Assembly: GCA_030762895.1 (NCBI GenBank)
Contig: CM061069.1
Coordinates: 103,185,923-103,249,922, forward strand
DNA length: 64,000 nt
Direction: 5' to 3'
DNA from: Sophora flavescens
Lineage: Eukaryota > Streptophyta > Magnoliopsida > Fabales > Fabaceae
Part shown: one piece after another, positions 45,916 to 56,688 of the stretch
Position numbering within the stretch: position 1 is the stretch's first letter
Layout: the number at the start of each line of letters is the position of its first letter
The notes under the pieces: model-generated
What the model saw: the letters and a program-made list of their open reading frames with translations, nothing else
What the model was told of the DNA's origin: nothing
Database searches by the model: none
Program-made: the position numbers and the translations under genes

Positions 45916-47446
45916 CCACCAAGGAAGCGAGGCACACTTCGGAGAGAAAATTTTTCTTCAGGGCGCTGCCCCGCACCCCGCAAGGGGCGGCCTCCCCTTG
46001 ACCCCCGCCCGCTGACCGGGCAACGGGAACCCCGTGCTACCTCTGCGTAGTGTGTTATTTCGAAATTCAAATTTTGAAAATTTTATGTCACCATTTAATA
46101 ATTATATCAATTATAATAAATGTGATTTGTTACAATAAATGTGATTTATGTTAATTGAATAAATGTGATTTATGTCAATTATAATAAATGTGATTTGTGG
46201 TAACAACAATTGCAATAAATGTGATTTATGTCATTTACAATAAATATGATTTATAATAAATGTGATTTGTGGTAACAACAATTGCAATAAATGTGATTTA
46301 TGTTAATTGAATAAATGTGATTTATGTCAATTACAATAAATATGATTTATAGTAACATCTATTATAATAAATGTGATTTATTATATATATGTTATGTTTT
46401 CAAAATTCAGATTTTGAAATCTCTAATTTATGAAATTAATAATAATAATGATTATGTGTTATTATTGGTTGTTACTATTTATTTGGTGATGTATGGTGAA
46501 TGATTATGGCCTTAGTCCTTTTACCTTTTGGTTTATATTTTGAAATACGGCCTGCGTGCAGTGCCTTTCTCTTATATTCCATATGTATCTTCTTTTCTCA
46601 TCTCACTCCCCTCATATGTAAAATGAGGTTTCTGTTTATGTAATGTAATGATGGAGACAAGAAGACGCTATCACGTGGGAGATCTTGCTTGGAGAAGCTT
46701 GGACGCTCCTAGGTTTTAGTTTAGATTCTCTCATTGGCTTGGGAGAATCAATGCGTTAGGGGCCATAACCATATCACATTTATTTACCTTATATATGTAT
46801 GAGATGCATGTATGTATATAGTATGTTAAAAGATGTTTAACTAATATATGTATGAGATGCATGTATGAAAATAGTAAGTTAAAGAGTTTAACAAATGATG
46901 AGATCAAATTTTAATCAAATCCCTCAAAAGGAAATATTAAGTCACATTTAAAGGCCTTCCGATGCATGACACTCGTCAAGACTACTATCGATTAAGTGTG
47001 GGTCCGCCAAAGCGGGGTACCTTTATCTATAATAGTAAGGCGCGATGGGACAAATGTAATGTTCAACTGCTATCCATTGGGTCTGACTTAACTAAGCCAA
47101 CTTCAATAGGATTGAAAGGCTTAGAGGCTTATAAGTTGGGCTTTAGTCCATGTGATGGATTTGAATAAGAGTTATTCACCCAACTATCCAAGAGTTGAAT
47201 GAGATGCAATCGGAAAGTGTTTCCTACCTAAATAACCGAATTTTGGGTGATCAGCCAAAGCTGACTTAAAGCTAGGTGAAATATGGATCTTGGCCCACTA
47301 GAAAATCTTCCAACGGGATTTTCCGAATCAATGATGAGGGTCATTGTTTTGAGTAAAATAGTGGGAGGCGTATTTAATTAAAGACCTTATTAAAAAACTT
47401 CATGGCATGATACTTATACTTTGCATATTTATCTCTGTAGATTACC
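45916..47446 (+). other. 5' leader of the Angela/BARE-like element with tandem repeats
   Basis: A GC-rich block at 45960-46040 (GGCGCTGCCCCGCACCCCGC and GACCCCCGCCCGCTGACC) follows the insertion site. At 46110-46390 there are eleven variants of AATAAATGTGATTT with a higher-order unit that includes GGTAACAACAATTGC. The rest is AT-rich and ends directly at the gag ATG at 47447. Several short upstream ATGs are present. Confidence 0.7.
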
Positions 47447-48487
47447 ATGGCATCAAACACATCAAGTAACCTGTCATTGCGATCCGTCCTTGAGAAGGAC
47501 AAACTATCCGGAACGAATTTTCTGAACTGGTACAGAAACTTGAGGATTGTCCTCAAACATGAGAAAAAGCTGTATGTTCTTGAGGAGCCTATTCCTGAGG
47601 AGCCACCGGCTTCAACTGCTCCTAGGGCTGACAGAGATGCTTATAAGAAGCATCAGGATAACGCCTTAGACGTCGGCTGTCTTATGCTTGCTACCATGAC
47701 CTCTAAGCTGCAAAAGCAACATGAGACCATGGAGGCGTACGATATGATCGTGCACCTCAAGCTGCTCTACCAAGAGCAAGCAAGGCATGAGCGGTTCGAA
47801 GTTTCCAGAGCCCTTTTCCAGTGTAAATTGGCAGAAGGGAGCCCTGTGAGTCCTCGTGTACTCCAGATGATCGGGTACATTGAGAATCTCGAGAGACTGG
47901 GATTTCCTTTAGGCCAAGAGTTGGCCACCGACTTGGTTCTGCAATCGTTGCCTGAGAGCTATAGTCAGTTTGTCATGAACTTCAATATGAATGATCTTGA
48001 CAAACCTTTGCCAGAATTGTTGAGCATGTTAAGAACTGCTGAACAAAATATTAACAAAGGAAAGGGGAAGGCCATTTTGATGGTCCAAGCTGGAAATAGC
48101 AAGAAGCAGCCCAAGAAGCCCAAGAACAAACAAAAGGGCAAGGGCAAGGGCAAGGTCATCAACAAGATCAAGCCCAGTACTTCTGGCTTGAAGCCTGTGG
48201 GTGGTGTGGCTAAGGAAGGCAATTGCTTCCACTGTGGTCGGACCGGACATTGGAAGAGGAACTGCCCAAAATACCTGGAAGAGATCAAGAAGAAGAAGGG
48301 AAGTGAGACTTCCGCCAGGTATGTTTGTTATAGAAGTCAATTTATCTACTTCGCATCATGGGTATTAGATACTGGATGTGGTTCTCACATTTGTACAAAT
48401 GTGCAGGACCTAGACAGGAGTAGACCATTGACAAAGGGCGAAGTCGATCTACGAGTCCGAAAATGGAGCAAAGGTTGCTTGCTTTAG
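47447..48487 (+). CDS. Copia Gag and protease start (Angela/BARE-like)
   Basis: An intact 346-codon frame starts at ATTACCATGGC, a good plant initiation context. The UBN2-type Gag part includes LSGTNFLNWYRNLRIVLKHE and KKLYVLEEPI, with LVLQSLPESYSQFVMNFNMN further on. A lysine-rich stretch near 219-240 precedes the zinc knuckle CFHCGRTGHWKRNC (C260, C263, H268, C273). The protease begins with WVLDTGCGSHIC, with the active-site DTG at 308-310. A frameshift near 48440-48460 changes the end (expected LRVGNGAKVA) and gives the stop at 48487. Gag forms particles and binds RNA. The protein is disabled only beyond the protease start. Confidence 0.86.
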   Translation: MASNTSSNLSLRSVLEKDKLSGTNFLNWYRNLRIVLKHEKKLYVLEEPIPEEPPASTAPRADRDAYKKHQDNALDVGCLMLATMTSKLQKQHETMEAYDMIVHLKLLYQEQARHERFEVSRALFQCKLAEGSPVSPRVLQMIGYIENLERLGFPLGQELATDLVLQSLPESYSQFVMNFNMNDLDKPLPELLSMLRTAEQNINKGKGKAILMVQAGNSKKQPKKPKNKQKGKGKGKVINKIKPSTSGLKPVGGVAKEGNCFHCGRTGHWKRNCPKYLEEIKKKKGSETSARYVCYRSQFIYFASWVLDTGCGSHICTNVQDLDRSRPLTKGEVDLRVRKWSKGCLL

Positions 48488-49459
48488 CTGTAGGGACTTA
48501 TGTATTGACTTTTCCCACTCGGGCTTACTATTCAGTTAGAGAACTGTTATTTTGTGCCTGCAATTAGCAGGAATATCATTTCCGTTTCTTGTTTGGACAA
48601 GATTGGTTTTTCCTTTATAATAAAGAACAAAAGTTGTTCTATTTATTTGGATGATATTTTCTATGCTAGTGCACACATGAGTAATGGACTTTATGTCCTT
48701 GATCTTGAAATGCCCATCTATAACATAAATACTAAGAGGTTCAAACCAAATGAATTGAACCCGTCTTATCTTTGGCATTGTCGTTTAGGCCATATAAATG
48801 AGAAGTGCATTTCGAAGCTCCATAAAGATGGACTCTAGGACTCATTTGATTATGAATCATATAAGATATGCGAGTCTTGTTTATTGGGAAAGATGACTAA
48901 AGCTCCATTCACCGGCAAAGGTGAAAGAGCCAACGATCTTTTGGGTCTTATACATAGAGATGTATGCGGACCCCTAAACACATCAGCTAGAGGTGGTTTT
49001 CAGTACTTCATCACATTTACTGATGATTTCAGTAGATATGGCTTTGTGTATCTTATGAAACATAAATCGGAATCCTTTGAAAAGTTCAAGGAATTCAAAA
49101 ATGAGGTACAAAACCAACTTGGTAAAAATATTAAAGCTCTTCGATCAGATCGAGGTGGTGAATATTTGAGCCTAGAGTTTGATGATCATCTGAAAGAGTG
49201 TGGGATTTTATCTCAACTCACTCCACCTGGAACACCACAATGGAATAGTGTTTCTGAGAGGAGAAATCGAACCTTGTTGGACATGGTTCGGTCTATGATG
49301 AGTCATGCAAACCTTCCAAACTCTTTCTGGGGACATGCTCTATTAACAGCAGCTTTTACACTTAACCGTGTTCCATCCAAAACGGTAGAAAAGACACCAT
49401 ATGAGATATGGACTGGTAGACGACCCAAAGATGTCTTTTATGAAGATTTGGGGTTGTGA
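48488..49459 (+). pseudogene. Protease end and integrase (Angela/BARE-like)
   Basis: After the shift the text is AVGTYVLTFPTRA and NIISVSCLDKIGFSF, then SYLWHCRLGHINEKCISKLH with CESCLLGKM as the HHCC finger. A TAG at 48836-48838 interrupts this in frame. The DDE core from 48884 has D26 in IHRDVCGPL, D89 in LRSDRGGEY and E125 in SVSERRNRT, with a normal 35-residue gap. NLPNSFWGHALLTAAF is followed by TPYEIWTGRRPK. A frameshift near 49430 moves the continuation to the next frame. Confidence 0.87.
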
Positions 49460-50779
49460 AGCATATGTAAAACGTCAAGTTTCTAATAAGCTTGATCCCA
49501 AATCTGATAAATGCTTCTTTGTGGGGTATCCCAAAGAAACCAAGGGATACCAATTCTATAATCCTTCCGAAGGCAAAGTGTTTGTCGCACGGACTGGTGT
49601 ATTCCTAGAAAAGGAGTTTATCTCCATAGGAACCAGTGGGAGGAAGATAGAACTTGAAGAAATTCAAGAATCACAGAGTAATGACCTACCAATGGTGGAA
49701 CAGGAGCAACCTTCACAGAATGCTGTGGAGGAACAACCCGCTCCAGTAGCACAAGACCAGCGTAGGTCTAACAGGATACGTCACCAGCCTGAGAGATATG
49801 GATTTCTCATGACTCCACAAGGTGATGTATTGCTCATGGATCAAGATGAGCCTGTGACCTACCAGGAGGCCATTACTGGCCCAGAATCTGAGAAGTGGCT
49901 TGAGGCCATGAAATCTGAGATGGATTCCATGTACACTAACCAGGTATGGACCTCGGTAGAGCCACCTGAAGGGGTAAAACCCATAGGGTGCAAGTGGGTT
50001 TTCAAAAAGACAACTGACATGGATGGTAAGGTACACACCTTTAAGGCGCAATTGGTCGCTAAGGGTTTCAAGCAAATTCATGGTATCGACTATGATGAGA
50101 CCTTTTCACCTGTTGCGATGCTTAAATCCGTCCGGATCTTACTTGCTACCGCTGCATACCATGATTATGAGATATGGCAGATGGATGTCAAAACTGCCTT
50201 CCTTAATGGAAAGCTTCTTGAGGATGTGTACATGACACAACCTGAAGGCTTTGACATTTCAGAGGATGCTCGAAAGGTATGTAAATTGCAGCGGTCAATC
50301 TATGGATTGAAGCAAGCTTCCAGAAGTTGGAACCTTCGTTTTGATGATGCGCTAAGACAGTACGGATTCATCAAAAATGAAGATGAACCTTGTGTCTACA
50401 AGAAGGTTAGTGGGAGCATTGTTGTTTTTCTGGTGTTATATGTAGATGACATATTACTCATTGGAAATGACATCCCTACACTACAAAATGTAAAGACATG
50501 GTTAGGGAATTGCTTCTCTATGAAAGATTTGGGTGAGGCTACCTATGTATTGGGTATCAGGATCTATAGGGATAGATCGCTAAAATTGCTTGGCCTAAGT
50601 CAGAGAACATACATAGACAAAGTGTTGAGACGCTTTAACATGCATGAGTCCAAGAAAGGACTCTTGCCTATATCACATGGTATATGCCTATCAAAGGCAC
50701 AATCCCCTTCCACTCAAGAAGAAAGGGATCGCATGAGTAAGATTCCATATGCATCCGCAATTGGATCTATCATGTATGC
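49430..50779 (+). pseudogene. Integrase end and reverse transcriptase (Angela/BARE-like), split
   Basis: The text begins MSFMKIWGCEAYVKRQ and VGYPKETKGYQFYNPSEGKV, the end of copia integrase. The RT follows with CKWVFKKTTDMDGKV, LVAKGFKQIHGIDYDETFSP, QMDVKTAFLNG with the first catalytic Asp (about residue 262 counted from 49401), LQRSIYGLKQASRSWNLRF and the polymerase box LYVDDILLIGND (YVDD at 347-350). It is open up to the insertion of the Athila-type element after SAIGSIMYA at 50779. The sequence resumes at 56022. Confidence 0.9.
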
Positions 50780-52070
50780 TGATGAGCCTCTGTTTGACTG
50801 GTTTTATAACTAGTAAAGACCTTGGCTTTGTGCTTATTTTATACCATTTTTACCCAAATTAGACTTTATTGTTCCTAAGTAGTATTTTGAGTCTGTAAAT
50901 TGTTTTTATGTTAATTTAGTTGTTTTAGAGTTGAATAATTATTTACTTTTATTTTCTATTTTCAGGTTAATAAAAAGTAATAAATCTGGAGCCACTCGCC
51001 CCGCGAATAACCTCTCGCCCCGCGAGTATTGCAACCATGAAAAAGTCAGAGACGATCACGGCTTGCCCGTGTTGAGGATCACGGCTGTGGCAATTCTGAA
51101 GTTGAAGCGTTCGCCTCGCGAGCATTCCTTCGCCTCGCGAGTCTTGGAAGATCAGAAGCCATCACGGTTTGGGTGTGTTGAATGCCACGGGCGTAACAGT
51201 TGGAAGCTGAAGAGTTCGCCTCGCGAAGGATGTGCTCGCCTCGCGAGAAGACCAAGAGTTGCAGACCTTTAATGTAATTCGCCTCGCGAGCAGTGCTTCG
51301 CCTCGCGAGTACTCTGACTCCAGAAACGTGTATATAAGCAGTCTTAGGCAGAACTGAGAGGGAGTAGTGAGGATAGCCAGGGATTAGCCAGTTTTGGCTA
51401 GTTTCTGAGCTTGTTAGTCTTAGTTTTATTTTCTCTTCTTTTATGTTTCTTTTGTAATGGAGAACTAGTCTCCTAGATTAATCTACTGTAATTGGTTTTG
51501 TTAACACTTGAGGTTCTGTGATTCCTCTTTCATTTCCTTTTCTCTTTTCAATGCCATGCTTTATATTTCTGTTTGCTTAATTCAGGAGTATATTGTGTTG
51601 TGTTGGTTTATCTCGGTGATATCATGTTCCTATATATAATCGCGTTTGCTTAATTCGCGTGTGTTCGTTTCGTGTTCGCTTAGTTCACGAAGGGCTTAAC
51701 CCCGTTTGCTTAATTCGGGAATAGGGATATATATCCGTAGTAGTGGTTCCGCTTGTGAATTGTTGCTACAACCGGGAGGGGATTAGTATCTGTTTAGGAT
51801 TTGCATGAACCAATGATAGTTGGGAAACCGAGAACAGTAGGTTAATCGCTTTAGCTTATTTGGTAACTGCTCTATTTTCTTGCTTTGTTTTCTGTTTTGC
51901 TTCTTTAATTTAGTTCCAATCTCAAAACCCCCAATTCTAACTTTTTCTAACTTTTTCTGTTAATAATAACAACAACTAAAGAGTCCTTGAGAGACGATCC
52001 GAGTTGTCGCTCTATACTACATTATTTTGTAAACGCTCGTTCTTTTTGGCGCGTGGCGACAGCGCGGTCA
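50780..52070 (+). repeat. 5' LTR of the non-autonomous Athila-type element
   Basis: 1291 bp, TGATGAGCC to GCGCGGTCA. It contains the palindrome array, TATATAAG at 51331-51338, GGAGAACTAGTCTCC and the TTCGCGTG-like units. Confidence 0.92.
50995..51338 (+). promoter_or_regulatory. Paired-palindrome array and TATA box, non-autonomous element
   Basis: 13-bp palindromes start at 50995, 51014, 51110, 51129, 51215, 51235, 51278 and 51297, four pairs stepped 19, 19, 20 and 19 bp, exactly as in the coding element. TCACGG-type palindromes at 51056 and 51079, and at 51162 and 51185, are stepped 23 bp. TATATAAG begins 21 bp after the last palindrome. The 3' LTR has the same layout shifted by 3952 bp. 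The regulatory role is inferred. Confidence 0.75.
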
Positions 52071-52075
52071 AAAAT

Positions 52076-52093
52076 TGGCGCCGTTGCCGGGGA
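52076..52093 (+). promoter_or_regulatory. Primer binding site, tRNA-Asp type
   Basis: TGGCGCCGTTGCCGGGGA lies 5 nt after the LTR. Its complement is the 3' end of plant tRNA-Asp including CCA, as in Athila elements. Confidence 0.9.
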
Positions 52094-52187
52094 CTCTGGT
52101 TTGTTGTTATTAGCAGAAAATATTTTTAAAAAAAAAAATCTTTGCTAATTAGTTTTGTCTGCATTGTCTGGTTGTGAATATTGCCCC

Positions 52188-53249
52188 ATGGATAATTATA
52201 TGCGAAATTATTTGCCTAATGTTTATTATCCTAATTTTAGTGAGCCACCACCATACTATCCTAGCCATGTGACCACCTCTGCACCGTCCGAACCTTCACA
52301 GAGCACCTTGAATGAGATTGCTTCAATGCTACAGCAAATGGAAGCGAACAATCAACGGATGGCACAACAAGATCTTGAATATCAACAGAGGATGGAGGCT
52401 GAATACCAGAGGAGCCAAGCTGAATCTCGGAAATTGTGGGCTCTAATTGATCAAGTTACCACCAACTCAGCTGCAATGCTAGCTCCACGGCCCATTGAAG
52501 AACCTACAGAGGCACAATTTATTCTTGAAAATACCTCTGAGGATGAGTCTGATACTGATACTTCTGTTACTGAATTGTGTGTTGAATCCCCTGATGATTG
52601 TTATTGTGATGGCAATGCTTTGTGTGTAGATTGCTATTTTGAAAGGTATGTTAAGCAAAGCATCCATATGGATCAGGAGAACATTTGCTCCACCGTGCTT
52701 GAGGATAAAGAAGACTCTTTGGTTTTAGATGCACGTGTTGAGAGTAATGGGGTGGATGATGAACTAATTGCAGAATTTCCAGACATTGTAGATTTTTCTG
52801 ATTCATTTTCTTGTAATATATGTACTAACTCTAACCTTTGTTTGGTGTGTGCTGAAATTTCTGCATGTATAGCAGGTGAAAAATTTGATAGTGCAGTGGA
52901 TGAAGACATTGCAGAAGTTGAAGCAGCACCAGTAACCGTTTCTAACTGTTTACCACCTCCCCCTGAGGAACCAGTGATGGATTTTGCACCCTTGGATCTT
53001 GCACCATGGCCGGTCCAAGTGGTTGAGCCCCACTTCTATTGGGGAGACTTTATTGAGAAGGAGGTCATCTGTGACCCCAGAGGAAGTGAAAAGTCCGCCG
53101 CACTGGGCGAGGTTACTATGATTGTCAAGTGCTCACTCCCACATAAAGGCTGCAAGTTAGGGAGGCTTGGAATGAATTTCAGTCCTTTGGCTACCATGTG
53201 GGACTTATGCTATAAGCAATGGGATCCTGGTGGAACCGCCTCTGAATGA
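52188..53249 (+). CDS. Single ORF of the non-autonomous Athila-type element (gag-like/spacer fusion)
   Basis: The first ATG after the PBS is at 52188 (MDNYMRNYLPNVYYPNF) and the frame is intact for 353 codons. The N-terminal part is rich in Pro, Tyr and Ser, followed by a Gln/Glu/Arg-rich segment (EIASMLQQMEANNQRMAQQD) likely to form a coiled coil. The middle is acidic. Two cysteine clusters, CYCDGNALCVDC and CNICTNSNLCLVC, look able to bind metal. The second lies in FPDIVDFSDSFSCNICTNSN, which matches the protease-RT spacer at about 823-930. It is thus probably a deletion fusion of a Gag start with pol spacer. The function is unknown. Confidence 0.7.
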   Translation: MDNYMRNYLPNVYYPNFSEPPPYYPSHVTTSAPSEPSQSTLNEIASMLQQMEANNQRMAQQDLEYQQRMEAEYQRSQAESRKLWALIDQVTTNSAAMLAPRPIEEPTEAQFILENTSEDESDTDTSVTELCVESPDDCYCDGNALCVDCYFERYVKQSIHMDQENICSTVLEDKEDSLVLDARVESNGVDDELIAEFPDIVDFSDSFSCNICTNSNLCLVCAEISACIAGEKFDSAVDEDIAEVEAAPVTVSNCLPPPPEEPVMDFAPLDLAPWPVQVVEPHFYWGDFIEKEVICDPRGSEKSAALGEVTMIVKCSLPHKGCKLGRLGMNFSPLATMWDLCYKQWDPGGTASE

Positions 53250-54731
53250 GTTTTTCTTAACCTTTCTTCTTTTTAATTTTATTTTATTTTCCTTACTTTA
53301 ATTCTGTTTTGTTTTGAATAAAGCTCCTGAATAATTTGAGAAGCTCAGGAGTTGTGTTTGTGTCTTGGTTATGGCAAGTTTATTGGATTTGATTAATATT
53401 TGCATAGATGGATTGCATATTATGTGTTGACTGTTTCCCCCTATATTTTGAAAAAAAATTTTGAAAAAAATAAAAAAATAAAAATGATCCCCATGTGATT
53501 GAAAACTGAACTTTGAGATTTTGTTATGATGACATGATTTATGATAAGTTTGGGGTGATATGAAGCACACACTAGGGATAGAATCTCTATCAAACAATTT
53601 GCAAAAAAAAATGTGTCCAGGTGAGGTTTTTGAGCCTCCAACATGTTTTAAACTGTGTGAAAATCACTTTTGATTGCACTTTCCTGAATTTGATTGAATC
53701 TCTTTTTGGTTTGCATGATTATATGTTTGCTTCAAATGATTTAGGCATTTTCTTTGTAAATAGCTACTTAGCCTAAAATAACCAATTCCTAATGCATGTT
53801 CCTTAGTTAGCCCCATTGAGCCTATTAGCTTGTTAATTCTTGATAACCTAATGTTATAAGCCCAAAAATCTAGAAAACCATGTTAACCCGATCTTAGGAT
53901 TAGGAGAGCATGTAATCTTAGAATGGGTGCAAGAAACCAAAGTTTGGGGTGGCTACCCGGTGCAACATGTTGATTGGGATTGAGAAAAAAATTTTATCCA
54001 AAAAAAAAAAACAAAAAAAAACAAAAAAAAAATAACAAAAAAAAAAAAAGAAAAGAAAAGAAAAAGAAAAATAGAAAGAAAGAAAAAAAAAATTAAAAGT
54101 GCAAAAATGCCAAAAAGAAATAAAAAGGCTGTAGCCACCCAGAAGCATAAAGAAAAAAATTAAGAAAGGAACTTGAGTGAATTTCAAAGTGTAAAAATAT
54201 TTCATGCTCTCTTAGTTCCTAGGGTCCTCAGCCTAGTACCTTTGTATATCCTACCCTTAGCCAGGCCCCATTACAACCCATAAAAGACCTTCTGATGTTG
54301 CTTGCATATTTTCTGTGGGAACTATTTTGAGATGAAAATCAAATTCAAGGGAAGTGCTCTTAAAAGTGAAACTGAGTGAAATGTTAGCCTGACACAAATT
54401 GAGCGATTGAGTGAACATAAATTTCCCTTGTGAGGAAGGCAGTTGTTTGATTTTGGTGATCTCTCTTTTGTGTGTAACTTAGACCCCCTGCTTAGATTTC
54501 TGATTGTCTGAATGATTAATTTCTCAACTGTTTCGAATAAATGAATGTGGGGATTGGATTGGATTACTTTGTTTAAAAGGGGGAACATTGAAGGAAAAAT
54601 TGTTTTGATAAATTGCTTGAAATCTGTGTGAAAGTTGATTGAATCTTTTGAGCTTGCCAGGTCTTGAGTCTTTTTAAGTTTTTAAGTTTTAGTTTGCTTG
54701 GGGACAAGCAAAGTTTAAGTTTGGGGTATTT
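53250..54731 (+). other. 3' untranslated region of the non-autonomous element
   Basis: No gene is seen. The sequence is related to 3950-5350, including GAATAATTTGAGAAGCTC, CAAGAAACCAAAGTTTGGGG and AAAAGGGGGAACATTGAAGG. An A-rich tract with interruptions lies at 53985-54100. GTTTAAGTTTGGGGT just before 54732 is the likely polypurine tract. Confidence 0.8.
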
Positions 54732-56021
54732 TGATGAGCCTTTGTTTGACTGGTTTTATAACTAGTAAAGACCTTGGCTTTGTGCTTATTTTATACCATT
54801 TTTACCCAAATTAGACTTTATTGTTCCTAAGTAGTATTTTGAGTCTGTAAATTGTTTTTATGTTAATTTAGTTGTTTTAGAGTTGAATAATTATTTACTT
54901 TTATTTTCTATTTTCAGGTTAATAAAAAGTAATAAATCTGGAGCCACTCGCCCCGCGAATAACCTCTCGCCCCGCGAGTATTGCAACCATGAAAAAGTCA
55001 GAGACGATCACGGCTTGCCCGTGTTGAGGATCACGGCCGTGGCAATTCTGAAGTTGAAGCGTTCGCCTCGCAAGCATTCCTTCGCCTCGCGAGTCTTGGA
55101 AGATCAGAAGCCATCACGGTTTGGGCGTGTTGAATGCCACGGGCGTAACAGTTGGAAGCTGAAGAGTTCGCCTCGCGAAGGATGTGCTCGCCTCGCGAGA
55201 AGACCAAGAGTTGCAGACCTTTAATGTAATTCGCCTCGCGAGCAGTGCTTCGCCTCGCGAGTACTCTGACTCCAGAAACGTGTATATAAGCAGTCTTAGG
55301 CAGAACTGAGAGGGAGTAGTGAGGATAGCCAGGGATTAGCCAGTTTTGGCTAGTTTCTGAGCTTGTTAGTCTTAGTTTTATTTTCTCTTCTTTTATGTTT
55401 CTTTTGTAATGGAGAACTAGTCTCCTAGATTAATCTACTGTAATTGGTTTTGTTAACACTTGAGGTTCTGTGATTCCTCTTTCATTTCCTTTTCTCTTTT
55501 CAATGCCATGCTTTATATTTCTGTTGCTTAATTCAGGAGTATATTGTGTTGTGTTGGTTTATCTCGGTGATATCATGTTCCTATATATAATCGCGTTTGC
55601 TTAATTCGCGTGTGTTCGTTTCGTGTTCGCTTAGTTCACGAAGGGCTTAACCCCGTTTGCTTAATTCGGGAATAGGGATATATATCCGTAGTAGTGGTTC
55701 CGCTTGTGAATTGTTGCTACAACCGGGAGGGGATTAGTATCTATTTAGGATTTGCATGAACCAATGATAGTTGGGAAACCGAGAACAGTAGGTTAATCGC
55801 TTTAGCTTATTTGGTAACTGCTCTATTTTCTTGCTTTGTTTTCTGTTTTGCTTCTTTAATTTAGTTCCAATCTCAAAACCCCCAATTCTAACTTTTTCTA
55901 ACTTTTTCTGTTAATAATAACAACAACTAAAGAGTCCTTGAGAGACGATCCGAGTTGTCGCTCTATACTACATTATTTTGTAAACGCTCGTTCTTTTTGG
56001 TGCGTGGCGACAGCGCGGTCA
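54732..56021 (+). repeat. 3' LTR of the non-autonomous Athila-type element
   Basis: 1290 bp, TGATGAGCC to GCGCGGTCA, with TATATAAG at 55283-55290. One palindrome has lost its symmetry (CGCAAG in place of CGCGAG near 55070). Confidence 0.92.
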
Positions 56022-56674
56022 TATGCCATGTTATGTACTCGACCAGATGTATCGTATGCTTTAAGCATAACGAGCAGGTACCAGTCTGATCCCGGTGAAA
56101 GTCACTGGTCTGCTGTCAAGAACATCCTTAAGTACTTGAGAAGAACTAAGGATTCGTTCTTGGTATATGGAGGCAAGGAAGAGCTTGCTGTAATAGGTTA
56201 CACCGATGCTAGCTTCCATAACGATAAGGATGATTCCAGGTCGCAATCTGGTTATGTGTTCTGCCTGAATGGCGGGGTTATGAGCTGGAAGAGTTCAAAG
56301 CAGGAGACAGTTGCCGATTCTACTACAGAGGCTGAGTATATTGCCGCCTCCAATGCATCAAAGGAGGTTGTTTGGATCAGGAAGTTCATTACTGAGCTTG
56401 GTAGGTTCCTAGTATTGTGGACCCCATTGATCTCTATTGTGATAACAATGGGGCCATTGCACAAGCTAAGGAACCTAGATCTCATCAGCGATCCAAGCAT
56501 ATACTTAGGCGCTTCCATCTCATTCGAGAGATCATCGATAGAGGAGATGTGAAGGTATGTAGAGTACCAACACTTGATAACGTTGCTGACCCACTTACGA
56601 AACCTCTTGCTCAACAGAAGCATGAAGGTCACACTAGATCGATGGGCATTAGATTGATGCCTGATTGGCTCTAG
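56022..56674 (+). pseudogene. RNase H and end of pol (Angela/BARE-like)
   Basis: The copia reading resumes with YAMLCTRPDVSYALSIT, which joins in frame to GSIMYA at 50779 once one TATGC copy is removed. SHWSAVKNILKYLRRTKDSF, VIGYTDASFHND with the first RNase H Asp, SWKSSKQETVADSTTEAEYI and the metal-binding Glu follow. A frameshift near 56405 moves the rest to VDPIDLYCDNNGAIAQAKEP and ADPLTKPLAQQKHEGH, ending at the TAG after MPDWL. GTGGGAGAT, the polypurine tract, follows at 56680-56688. Confidence 0.88.
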
Positions 56675-56688
56675 TGCTAGTGGGAGAT

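Larger units (their letters stand above)
50780..56021 (+). mobile_element. Non-autonomous Athila-type element with one ORF
   Basis: The element has LTRs at 50780-52070 and 54732-56021, a perfect duplication TATGC (50775-50779 and 56022-56026), a tRNA-Asp-type PBS and one intact ORF. It has no protease, RT, RNase H or integrase. LTR layout and the 3' untranslated region match the coding element at 1-6729. The LTR pair shows about six substitutions and one indel in 1290 bp by eye, so it is young. It interrupts the RT/RNase H border of the copia element. Confidence 0.92.

Noticed and set aside
49401..50813. The RT frame read through to 50813
   Set aside because: The last residues after SIMYA come from the LTR of the inserted Athila-type element. 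The true continuation is at 56022.
53985..54205. Phe-rich minus-strand open frames suggesting a membrane protein
   Set aside because: They are translations of an A-rich simple-sequence tract in an untranslated region.
55938..56025. N-terminal extension of the copia RNase H frame
   Set aside because: This part is LTR sequence of the inserted element that happens to be open in the same frame.
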